Positions 1 to 6,072 of a stretch of DNA of 10,013 bases are shown piece after piece. This stretch comes from Methanobrevibacter sp. (GTDB lineage: Archaea; Methanobacteriota; Methanobacteria; Methanobacteriales; Methanobacteriaceae), in NCBI GenBank assembly GCA_017646885.1, contig JAGCLR010000282.1, positions 1-10,013 on the forward strand, read 5' to 3'. The stretch's first letter is position 1, and each line of letters begins with the position of its first letter. Under the pieces are notes generated by a model. The model saw nothing but the letters and a program-made list of their open reading frames with translations. It made no database searches and had not been told where the DNA came from. A program made the translations under genes and the position numbers.

Positions 1-90
1 AAATTAATAAAGAAAACTTTTTTTGATAATAAGGATAAAGTAATTGTAGATAAAACAAAAAAGGTTGAAGAAGAAAAATCATTATTCTAA
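1..90 (+). CDS. C-terminal end of an unknown gene (partial)
   Basis: Frame 1 is open from the first base to a TAA at 88-90, giving 29 residues that end in KKVEEEKSLF. The start lies outside the window. The visible part is rich in lysine, aspartate and glutamate and has no recognisable motif, so no function can be given. It runs in the same direction as everything downstream, and only about 50 AT-rich bases separate it from the next start. It could also be chance open sequence, but the charged coding-like composition and the position just ahead of a same-strand gene favour a real gene end. Confidence 0.55.
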   Translation, partial: KLIKKTFFDNKDKVIVDKTKKVEEEKSLF

Positions 91-98
91 ATTTTTGT

Positions 99-106
99 TA
101 TATTTG
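99..106 (+). promoter_or_regulatory. possible Bacteroidota-type -7 element
   Basis: TATATTTG matches the TAnnTTTG -7 consensus of Bacteroidota housekeeping promoters and lies 35 bases ahead of the ATG at 141. I do not see the partner -33 TTTG at the usual distance, and such short AT-rich matches arise often by chance here. The gene at 141 also lacks the CATAAATA element found before most others, so it may use this site or be read through from upstream. Confidence 0.2.
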
Positions 107-140
107 TATTGTAATTTTAATTTTTTAATTGAATATAAAA

Positions 141-935
141 ATGGAAGAAAAAGTAATTAATTTGGTCGATGAGACCGTAAAGAGAATCAATGATCTTGCA
201 CAGGCAAGAATTGATGTTGAAAACAAGAAGAATGAACTTAATGTACATGAGCGAGATTTGTCGTCTATCGCAAATGTTCTCGGTGTAGATTCAAAGGATT
301 ATCTTGTAAAGAAGAATCTTATTGATTTGACCGCAGATGCTCTAAAGGAGAGCGAGAGCAATGTTGAGAGACTTTCGTTTAAGAAGTCAGAACTTAAACC
401 TGTCCTTGATGCGGTTGTAGAGGAGTTCCAGAACGCACTCAAGGCGGAGCAGGAGACAGAGTATGAGATTCGTCTCGGTGAAAATGATGTGCGAGGATAT
501 CCTATGGGTAGACGAGCATTTGCACAGTTGATGACCATTCTTAAGGAGCGTGTTAGATGGAATGCAAAGACGGTCGCTCAACTTATGGTTCTTGTTAATA
601 ATATGGAGCAGAATGAGGCACATGTGAAGTCAAAGTCGTTTGATAATGTGATTAAACTTCGTTCATCGAATGTGTTGGTTCTTTATCGTTTTATTATGGA
701 GGATATGGAAGGTAGAGGTTATAATACCGCAAAGGATTTCTTGACATTGTGGGCAAATAGTGGTGAGTCAATCACAAATGCAGTTCGTGAGGTACATAAG
801 TCACATGAGTCGACACGAGAGTTGGGAACAAAACTTAATCTCATCGAAGATGAGTTCGATAGGAGTTTTGATGACCTCCCATTTGATGAGGAGTCGGTAG
901 TATCAACTAAAGATGAGGTTGCTCCAGAAGCATAA
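141..935 (+). CDS. unknown helical protein, probably a phage structural or assembly protein
   Basis: The product is 264 residues and I do not recognise the family. The N-terminal ~110 residues are highly charged and look helical or coiled-coil (MEEKVINLVDETVKRIND, and further heptad-like stretches around 65-105). A mixed helical middle follows (GRRAFAQLMTILKERVRWNAK), and the tail is acidic (DEFDRSFDDLPFDEESV). No membrane segment or signal peptide is visible. I chose the ATG at 141, because the in-frame TTG at 129 adds only four residues and lies in the AT-rich leader. There is no Shine-Dalgarno site. Codons use more GAG, CGT and CTC than the genes after 2260, a trait shared with the next gene and possibly reflecting high expression. 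The GC-rich hairpin at 965-984 follows. A virion or scaffold role is only a guess from context. Confidence 0.85.
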   Translation: MEEKVINLVDETVKRINDLAQARIDVENKKNELNVHERDLSSIANVLGVDSKDYLVKKNLIDLTADALKESESNVERLSFKKSELKPVLDAVVEEFQNALKAEQETEYEIRLGENDVRGYPMGRRAFAQLMTILKERVRWNAKTVAQLMVLVNNMEQNEAHVKSKSFDNVIKLRSSNVLVLYRFIMEDMEGRGYNTAKDFLTLWANSGESITNAVREVHKSHESTRELGTKLNLIEDEFDRSFDDLPFDEESVVSTKDEVAPEA

Positions 936-964
936 TAGTAAATAATTAATAAGATGTTTAACCA

Positions 965-984
965 GAGCCGCTTTGCGGCGGCTC
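965..984 (+). terminator. GC-rich hairpin between genes, without a U-tract
   Basis: GAGCCGC (965-971) pairs perfectly with GCGGCTC (978-984) around the loop TTTGCG. It is by far the most GC-rich spot in the neighbourhood. It sits between the stop at 935 and the start at 1006 and ends on the first base of the late-promoter-like CATAAA. There is no run of T after it on either strand, so classical intrinsic termination is doubtful. It may instead define or protect the 3' end of the upstream transcript. Confidence 0.55.
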
Positions 985-1002
985 ATAAAAAATATAATAT
1001 AC
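984..1002 (+). promoter_or_regulatory. variant late promoter for the S1-like gene
   Basis: CATAAAAAATATAATATAC resembles the window's consensus CATAAATATAATATATA with extra A residues in the core. It begins 22 bases before the ATG at 1006, closer than the 29-38 seen at the other copies. The match to the AT tail is good but the core is imperfect (CATAAAAA rather than CATAAATA), so it is weaker than the copies at 2231, 6042 and 9004. Confidence 0.45.
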
Positions 1003-1005
1003 AAT

Positions 1006-2184
1006 ATGAGTATTAGAACTCAAACAATTGAGATTTATAATGACGCTAACCCTTTGGATGTAAAGACAGTTACCGTTCCTGTTAGAAAGGGTCAAAAAAT
1101 TTATTGCCACGATCCTTATGTGATCGATATGATGAAAATGTATGATAAGTATTGTGGTGATGATATTATGGATGGTATTATGTCATACGAAGGTGGTAGT
1201 TTCCGCGATGTTCGTGTTGGTGTTGTATCTTCTTTCAGTACAGAGAAGGAGACTGCAACAATTGAACTTTCTGCAAAACACTCTGTTTCGGTTGACTATA
1301 ATTCAAAAACCGAAGACCTTGAATTGGGCAAGAAGATTGATGTTGTCGTGTCTAAATCAAAGGGTAAGATTACGGGTGATGCTACATCAAAGACCGCACA
1401 GTTGGAGCGAGTAAAGCAAGAACTTATTCGTCAGGTGGATTCGCCTTCTTATGCTTATGCTGGTGTAATCAAAGATATTATCTTCAATGCTGCTAATGCA
1501 TTTAATGGATTTGTCGTTGAGGTGTCTGGTGTTAAGTGCTTTATGCCTGGTAGCGAGTCAGATGTTGTACCTCTCAATGACTACAACGAACTTGTTGGTC
1601 AAACACGATATGTTATGCCAATCGCAGCATCGAAGGAGTCTATCGTTGTTTCACACAAGGAGTATTTGAATACATTGAAATCAAAGGTTCTCGATAGCCT
1701 TATTGAAACTAATTCAACAGATCTTGTTGAGGGCGTTGTTTCGTCAGTTAAGAAGTTTGGTGTATTCATTATCATTGGTAAGTGTGTTCCTACATTGCTG
1801 TCAGTTTCTGAAATGGATGAGGAGACCGAGACCAAGTTCAAGAACGGTGAGATTAAGGTCGATGACACTATCAAGTTCTATGTTGAGAGTGTTAAGGATG
1901 ATAGAGTTACTATCACACAGACTGCTTGTAAGTCGCTTGGATGGGATAAGTTGAAGGAGGCTGTTGATAACGATAAGAACTACAGCATTCGCGGAACTAT
2001 TAAGAACATTTTTGAAAATGGTGCCGTTGTTGTTGCTAATGAGTTTAACAATATCACATTCTTCCTTTCAAGTAAGGTTCTTAACCTTGAAGCACTATCT
2101 GTAGGAAGTGAGGTTATTCTTCCAGTTGAGAATATCGATCCTGTTAAGAAGACAGTGAGACTTAAGATAAATGAGGAAGAGTAA
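1006..2184 (+). CDS. S1-type RNA-binding protein with about four S1-like repeats
   Basis: The product is 392 residues built from S1-like (OB-fold) repeats, the module by which ribosomal protein S1 binds single-stranded mRNA. Repeat A (~68-126) is degenerate. Repeat B (~150-216) has the typical GFVVEVSGVKCFMPGS turn. Repeat C (~238-306) is the clearest, with EGVVSSVKKFGVFI, then VDDTIKFYVESV and DDRVTITQ. Repeat D (~326-388) has RGTIKNIFENGAVVV and ends KTVRLKINEEE. The start is the ATG at 1006, since an in-frame TTG at 973 lies inside the GC hairpin. Bacterial bS1 usually has four to six repeats and about 400-600 residues, so this is a compact version. A phage copy could steer ribosomes to phage mRNAs, which here lack Shine-Dalgarno sites; that is inference. 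Other S1-domain roles, such as binding or protecting RNA, are possible. GAG/GGT-rich codon use suggests strong expression. Confidence 0.85.
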   Translation: MSIRTQTIEIYNDANPLDVKTVTVPVRKGQKIYCHDPYVIDMMKMYDKYCGDDIMDGIMSYEGGSFRDVRVGVVSSFSTEKETATIELSAKHSVSVDYNSKTEDLELGKKIDVVVSKSKGKITGDATSKTAQLERVKQELIRQVDSPSYAYAGVIKDIIFNAANAFNGFVVEVSGVKCFMPGSESDVVPLNDYNELVGQTRYVMPIAASKESIVVSHKEYLNTLKSKVLDSLIETNSTDLVEGVVSSVKKFGVFIIIGKCVPTLLSVSEMDEETETKFKNGEIKVDDTIKFYVESVKDDRVTITQTACKSLGWDKLKEAVDNDKNYSIRGTIKNIFENGAVVVANEFNNITFFLSSKVLNLEALSVGSEVILPVENIDPVKKTVRLKINEEE

Positions 2185-2203
2185 TATATGGTAAATTGAT
2201 TGG

Positions 2204-2230
2204 TGGGTGGTCTATAGACCACCCATTTTT
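2204..2230 (+). terminator. intrinsic terminator, perfect palindrome plus U-tract
   Basis: TGGGTGGTC (2204-2212) pairs perfectly with GACCACCCA (2217-2225) around TATA, followed by TTTTT at 2226-2230. It lies 20 bases after the stop of the S1-like gene. The stem is fully symmetrical, but the T-run is on the + strand only, so it should end rightward transcription. The last T directly abuts the late promoter at 2231, so one unit ends where the next begins. Confidence 0.9.
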
Positions 2231-2247
2231 CATAAATATAATATATA
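2231..2247 (+). promoter_or_regulatory. T4-type late promoter
   Basis: CATAAATATAATATATA differs from the T4 late core TATAAATA only at its first base. The identical 17-mer recurs at 6042 and 9004. It starts 29 bases before the ATG at 2260. By analogy with T4, where the core occupies roughly -13 to -6, transcription would begin near 2244 and leave a leader of about 15 bases. It probably drives the three-gene unit 2260-4209. Confidence 0.8.
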
Positions 2248-2259
2248 TTCTTTTTTGTT

Positions 2260-2757
2260 ATGAATAATGTAAAACATTTTGATGAATTCATTACGGAGAT
2301 GAAGTCGGATAGAGATATTGTAAAGGATTTAGCGAGACACCTTTCTTTCGATAGAGATGTTGTAAAGTATCTTAATACATCTAGAGCAAAGCGTAAAATT
2401 GGTTGGAGAGAGTTGCTTGCAGATAAATTGCATGGAAAGAATTTGGATTATATTAACTATATTACAAAAAATATGGTTGCCGATTATAATCCACAAATTG
2501 TAGGTCCTATAAACTTTAAGGATACAGAAGGCGACTTCGATGTTGAAAATGAAAAGGATGCAGCGGATGATGATGAAAAGACGCCACTTGAAAGAAAAAT
2601 TGATAAACTTGAAGATAAGATTAATACAATAGAAGATATTCTTGAGATTGAACCAGGTTTTCCTGAAGCAATTGAAATCACCAAAAAAGAGCTAGATTTA
2701 ACACCACTTGAGGACAAAATTGGTGATGAAAATAAAGATATAGATGAGGAAGAATAA
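2260..2757 (+). CDS. acidic protein with capsid-targeting-like N-terminus; candidate internal head protein
   Basis: The product is 165 residues. Its N-terminus MNNVKHFDEFITEM resembles the capsid-targeting sequence of T4 internal proteins (MKTYQEFIAEA in IPIII), which the prohead protease gp21 removes after [LI]-x-E; the equivalent cut here would follow Glu13. The next part has two similar units, DRDIVKDL (18-25 region) and DRDVVKYL (31-38), then a basic helix (SRAKRKIGWRELLADKLHGK). From about 85 it is strongly acidic with a coiled-coil stretch and a repeated TPLE-x-KI (108-114, 148-154), ending DIDEEE. It is first in a late unit and sits two bases before the gp15-like gene. Family unknown. 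The role as a head-packaged or scaffold-associated protein rests on the N-terminus and is inference. Confidence 0.85.
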   Translation: MNNVKHFDEFITEMKSDRDIVKDLARHLSFDRDVVKYLNTSRAKRKIGWRELLADKLHGKNLDYINYITKNMVADYNPQIVGPINFKDTEGDFDVENEKDAADDDEKTPLERKIDKLEDKINTIEDILEIEPGFPEAIEITKKELDLTPLEDKIGDENKDIDEEE

Positions 2758-2759
2758 AA

Positions 2760-3683
2760 ATGAATAATTATAATCAAAAATACAATAAAGATGATGTCTT
2801 CATTAGAAATATGATAGTATCTCTTCTTGCGGAAATGAGCAAGAAGATATATTATTATAATCGTGAAGATGATGGTTCTGTTACTAAAATAACTGTTCCA
2901 TGTTTATATTCTATAACTGGTGCCGAGAGATTTCTTCGAGATGAATTTTATTATGATGCTTTGGAGGAAGGTAAAGCGATTGGTGATTATGAAAGGGTGC
3001 CAAGATGTGTAGTTAGTCTTTCAGGAATCAATGTAAATACCGCAGAGCAGACAAGTAAATACAATCGCACAAGAATAGTTAGAGAAAGCAATGGTGTTTT
3101 AAGAACATGTTTATTGAATGTTGAATGGGTACCTGTATCATTATCTTTCATTTGTAAAATCATTTGTTCTAATAATATCGAACTATTCAAAATAACTGAA
3201 TGTATAATAAGTAAAATATACAAAAATCCTAATTATTTTAAGGTGGATTTTGGAATGTTTAATGTTGATGGTTGTCTTTCTGTTCCTGCTGATTATTCAC
3301 ACAATATACCTACTGAATTTGGTTTCAGTGATAAGAAAGAATTTTCAATGGAGTTCAATGTTGAAATGAAATCATTTATTCCTGCTTTTGAACATGGATT
3401 GTTGATGTGTGAAATTGATGAAATGTTGAGTAAATTACCTGCTGGTGAAAATGGTTTAGTTCAATATAGACCTAATGAAAACGGCGAGTTAGAAATGAGA
3501 GTTGGTGGGGTATTTGAAATATTTAGATTATCTGGATATATGCATACAATAGGTGAACCTACTGTATTATCAAATACACACGATGCACCTATGTATGCGA
3601 GAAATGAAAAGGAATTAAAAGAAAAGGATATAAAAGAAGACCTTGTATTAAGAAAAGAAATAGATTTTCAAAATAATGATTAA
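2760..3683 (+). CDS. gp15-like tail completion / sheath stabiliser protein
   Basis: The product is 307 residues. Its block order matches T4 gp15 (272 residues) as I remember it: VPCLYSITGAERFL (47-59) against VPITYASKEHFM; RVPRCVVSLSGINVNTAEQT (79-98) against a LPRINLHLVDFSYN region; WVPVSLSFICKIIC then ELFKITECIISKIYKNP (123-157) against PSPIKMIYELSIFT and MFQIVEQILPYFQP; and EFSMEFNVEMKSFIPAF (194-210) against IEWSLTFEVNGWMYPP. T4 gp15 forms a hexameric ring at the head-proximal end of the tail, stabilising the contracted sheath and giving the surface that joins tail to neck. The C-terminal ~95 residues diverge and end lysine/glutamate-rich. It starts two bases after the preceding stop and its last eight bases overlap the next gene, so the three are probably co-transcribed and translationally coupled. 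Identity is low; a profile search should decide. Confidence 0.7.
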   Translation: MNNYNQKYNKDDVFIRNMIVSLLAEMSKKIYYYNREDDGSVTKITVPCLYSITGAERFLRDEFYYDALEEGKAIGDYERVPRCVVSLSGINVNTAEQTSKYNRTRIVRESNGVLRTCLLNVEWVPVSLSFICKIICSNNIELFKITECIISKIYKNPNYFKVDFGMFNVDGCLSVPADYSHNIPTEFGFSDKKEFSMEFNVEMKSFIPAFEHGLLMCEIDEMLSKLPAGENGLVQYRPNENGELEMRVGGVFEIFRLSGYMHTIGEPTVLSNTHDAPMYARNEKELKEKDIKEDLVLRKEIDFQNND

Positions 3684-4209
3684 AAAATTTGCGGAATTTG
3701 TAGAAGAGAGTTATGGCAACAGAACACCTAACGAAATTGCCGAAATTGATGATTTAGCGGTTAAATATTTTGGAGCCACTAAAAATTTCAAGTTGGGTGG
3801 ATATATTATGCGAGATGGAACAGTTTTGGATTTTTCTGAAAGCAATCAAGGTTCTGACGGTTTAGATAGATATGCTGATCATAGATATATTGAACGCATC
3901 ACATTTGATTACGAAACAGACGAAAAAATAAGTGATGTTGAAGATACAGATATATGGGAGTTTATTGATTTGGGAAATATAAGAATTAATTATCCAAATG
4001 GATTTGATTTATCACAACCTATGACACCTAAACAGGAAAAGGTAGTTCGTCGATATATTCAAGAATGTGCTCGCATAAGTAGAAATGGATTCTATATTAC
4101 AATTTTCAAAGAAGGCAGGGCAATAGAACATTTTGATTATGATAAAATTTATGTAGATATGATTATGAGAGACTTGGACAATTATTTTAATAATGTTTCA
4201 GAAAAATAA
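3676..4209 (+). CDS. protein with capsid-targeting-like N-terminus, function unknown
   Basis: The product is 177 residues. It begins MIKKFAEFVEES, the same tag as in the proteins at 8419 and 9039, with a predicted prohead-protease-like cut after Glu11. Beyond the tag, residues 41-54 read GGYIMRDGTVLDFS, followed by a YADHRYIE stretch at about 66-73. From memory, this G-Y-I-x-x-D-G-T-x-L-D-F-S ... D-H-R pattern recurs in uncharacterised phage proteins, but I cannot assign an activity. The rest is mixed alpha/beta with acidic patches (ETDEKISDVEDTD) and a helical C-terminus. The start ATG overlaps the end of the gp15-like gene by eight bases, consistent with coupled translation. If the tag is cleaved, the globular part would lie inside the capsid and could enter the host with the DNA; this is inference. 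Confidence 0.85.
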   Translation: MIKKFAEFVEESYGNRTPNEIAEIDDLAVKYFGATKNFKLGGYIMRDGTVLDFSESNQGSDGLDRYADHRYIERITFDYETDEKISDVEDTDIWEFIDLGNIRINYPNGFDLSQPMTPKQEKVVRRYIQECARISRNGFYITIFKEGRAIEHFDYDKIYVDMIMRDLDNYFNNVSEK

Positions 4210-4212
4210 TCA

Positions 4213-4227
4213 CATAAATATTGTATG
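4213..4227 (+). promoter_or_regulatory. T4-type late promoter
   Basis: The core CATAAATA at 4213-4220 is followed by TTGTATG, a poorer AT tail than the other copies. It lies four bases after the preceding stop and 38 bases ahead of the ATG at 4251. Transcription by T4 analogy would begin near 4226. No terminator separates it from the upstream unit, so 4251-6038 may also be reached by read-through. Confidence 0.65.
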
Positions 4228-4250
4228 TTAAATTAATTAAACGAAAGAAT

Positions 4251-6038
4251 ATGTTGAGTTTACAAAATATATTGAATACCGAAGGAAGAGAGTTTCTTGA
4301 GAATCTTTTGAATAAAGAAGTTATTGTTACTGAAAAGTTGAATGCTGCAACACTATCTATGCAGAAAAAACAAACTTCCGAAATGGATTTGAATAGAAAC
4401 CTCACTTTTTATAAGGGAACAGGTGTAAATAAAAAGGAGATTACTATTGCAGATAGAGTTATGACCACATTTTATTTGTCTGGTATGACTTATTTGAGTA
4501 ATTTGAGCAAATTGATTATAGATAGAATTCCCGCAAATTGGACATTTGTATTTAAATATTTTCCTAATCATCAACCAAGTTTTATAAACTATTCTGTTTT
4601 GCCTAAAAATAATCTTGTGTTATGTTGTATAATTACATCTGGTGGAACAAAAATAGACGATTGTGAAGATTTAAAATCTTGGGCGGAGATGTTTGATGTC
4701 CCATATCAAGAACCTATATTTAAAGGTTATCTTTCAGAATATCAAAAAGAGAAATTGCGAGATTATGTAGAAGATGGTTCTAACAACAAAGAATCTTTCG
4801 CAAGATTTATTATAACTTTATTGAACCCATCTCTAAAAGGTTCGTTATATCAGAATGATGGATTCGAATCTCCAATTGACGGATTTGTGTTTAAATTCAT
4901 TTCTGACGATGGTGTGACTAAGCCGATGACTGCAAAACTCATCGATCCATTTATGTCAGCACTCATTTCTAAAAATAAATCAAAGAAAGGATATAACGAT
5001 AACACCGATGTGTTGCTATCGGATTTCACAATATTCATGTCTAATCAAGACATGGATTCTATTGTCTTGACCAAAAAAGATGATGGAGAAAGATATCTTG
5101 AATTATTTTATAGACTTTTTAATAGATATATAAAGTATAAGAAATCTCAACTTGAAGATTTCGATGTTGATACTAATGACATTGTAAAGGAGAGTATAGA
5201 TGTTGATTTTGGCGTTGATATTGATAAGATATCTAATGAAACGACTAAGAAATTATTAAAGGACAATCCCGAATTTAAATCTATTTTTAAGACTTTATTG
5301 GGAAGTTTTAAGTCTAAAAAGGATGATAATTATAAAAGTATTGTTATGTCACCTGGTGTCGTTAGATTGTTTAATGATATTGTTGATAAAATTAATTCTA
5401 AAACTTCATCTTGCGAAGAAACCGATAATCTTTCATTTGCATCTTATTTGAATACTATTCATAAAAATGATATTCAAAACTTGGATGTAAACAATGCTCC
5501 AGATAATGTAGAAAAACCTCAACCAATACCAGATGCTTTAACACAACAAAAGAATATAGAAGCATTGGCTTTATCATTCTCTGACTTTCAAAAGAAAAGT
5601 GAAAAGGAGGAAAAGAAAGAAGAAGATGGTATTAAATCTATTGAAGATATGATTAAGTCTTTGAAAGGAGAAATTAAAGATTTGACAAAAGAAGTTTCTG
5701 ATTTGAAGAAAGACCAAAAAGAAGTGAAGAAAAATGTCGAAGATGTTGATGATGCAACAAAAGATATCGCAAAAGATGTAGAAAATATAGATAGCGGATC
5801 AGAGTCAGAATCCGACGAAGATAAGAAAAATGACTCGAAAAAAGAAGAAAAGTCTGAAACTTCTGATAAAGACGAAGAAAAAAAATCGGATGAAGAGGAT
5901 GAGAATACCGACAGCGAGGAATCTACCGACGATGAAACTAATGAGGACGATGCTACCGAAGAGGAGCCAGATGATAAAAAAGAATCTAATGACGATGGTG
6001 GAGATGATGCGGAAAATGATATTTTTGCAGGACTTTAG
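4251..6038 (+). CDS. polynucleotide ligase-like nucleotidyltransferase domain with long acidic coiled-coil tail
   Basis: The product is 595 residues from the ATG at 4251; an in-frame TTG at 4221 lies inside the leader and is rejected. Residues 1-240 show covalent nucleotidyltransferase motifs in the right order: EKLNA (28-32) at motif I, with Lys29 as candidate AMP acceptor; WTFVFKYF (97-104) near motif III; a FDVPYQEPIFKGYL stretch (148-161) typical between motifs III and IV; PIDGFVFKF (208-216) at motif IV; and MTAKLIDPF (226-234) at motif V. Motif I lacks the usual KxDG (Asn31, Ala32), motif IV has Asp for Glu and motif V shows one lysine, so activity may be altered or lost. Residues ~240-450 are helical and unassigned. 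Residues ~450-515 form a Lys/Glu coiled coil, and ~516-590 are Asp/Glu/Ser-rich and surely disordered, ending IFAGL. Its own late promoter suggests a virion protein rather than a repair enzyme. Confidence 0.75.
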   Translation: MLSLQNILNTEGREFLENLLNKEVIVTEKLNAATLSMQKKQTSEMDLNRNLTFYKGTGVNKKEITIADRVMTTFYLSGMTYLSNLSKLIIDRIPANWTFVFKYFPNHQPSFINYSVLPKNNLVLCCIITSGGTKIDDCEDLKSWAEMFDVPYQEPIFKGYLSEYQKEKLRDYVEDGSNNKESFARFIITLLNPSLKGSLYQNDGFESPIDGFVFKFISDDGVTKPMTAKLIDPFMSALISKNKSKKGYNDNTDVLLSDFTIFMSNQDMDSIVLTKKDDGERYLELFYRLFNRYIKYKKSQLEDFDVDTNDIVKESIDVDFGVDIDKISNETTKKLLKDNPEFKSIFKTLLGSFKSKKDDNYKSIVMSPGVVRLFNDIVDKINSKTSSCEETDNLSFASYLNTIHKNDIQNLDVNNAPDNVEKPQPIPDALTQQKNIEALALSFSDFQKKSEKEEKKEEDGIKSIEDMIKSLKGEIKDLTKEVSDLKKDQKEVKKNVEDVDDATKDIAKDVENIDSGSESESDEDKKNDSKKEEKSETSDKDEEKKSDEEDENTDSEESTDDETNEDDATEEEPDDKKESNDDGGDDAENDIFAGL

Positions 6039-6041
6039 TTT

Positions 6042-6058
6042 CATAAATATAATATATA
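6042..6058 (+). promoter_or_regulatory. T4-type late promoter
   Basis: CATAAATATAATATATA is identical over 17 bases to the copies at 2231 and 9004. It lies three bases after the stop of the ligase-like gene and starts 31 bases before the ATG at 6073. No terminator hairpin precedes it, so this transcript overlaps any read-through from upstream. The leader would be about 18 bases by T4 analogy. Confidence 0.8.
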
Positions 6059-6072
6059 AATTTTAATCTAAA

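Noticed and set aside
129..140. Upstream TTG start for the gene at 141
   Set aside because: It adds only four residues from AT-rich leader. The ATG at 141 gives a sensible start and nothing favours the TTG.
973..1005. TTG start for the S1-like gene inside the GC hairpin
   Set aside because: The eleven extra codons are read from the hairpin and promoter-like sequence. The ATG at 1006 is the natural start.
2484..2777. Antisense Ser/Ile-rich ORF
   Set aside because: It is a shadow of the acidic C-terminal part of the protein at 2260-2757, and crosses the boundary into the next gene.
4221..4250. TTG start for the ligase-like gene
   Set aside because: It falls within the tail of the late promoter and before or at the expected transcription start, so it would not be translated. 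The ATG at 4251 is preferred.
5805..6044. Antisense ORF coding for a very hydrophobic, Phe/Ile-rich protein
   Set aside because: It is the mirror of the Asp/Glu/Lys-rich tail of the ligase-like gene, since complementing GAA and GAT codons gives hydrophobic codons. It has no promoter or start context.
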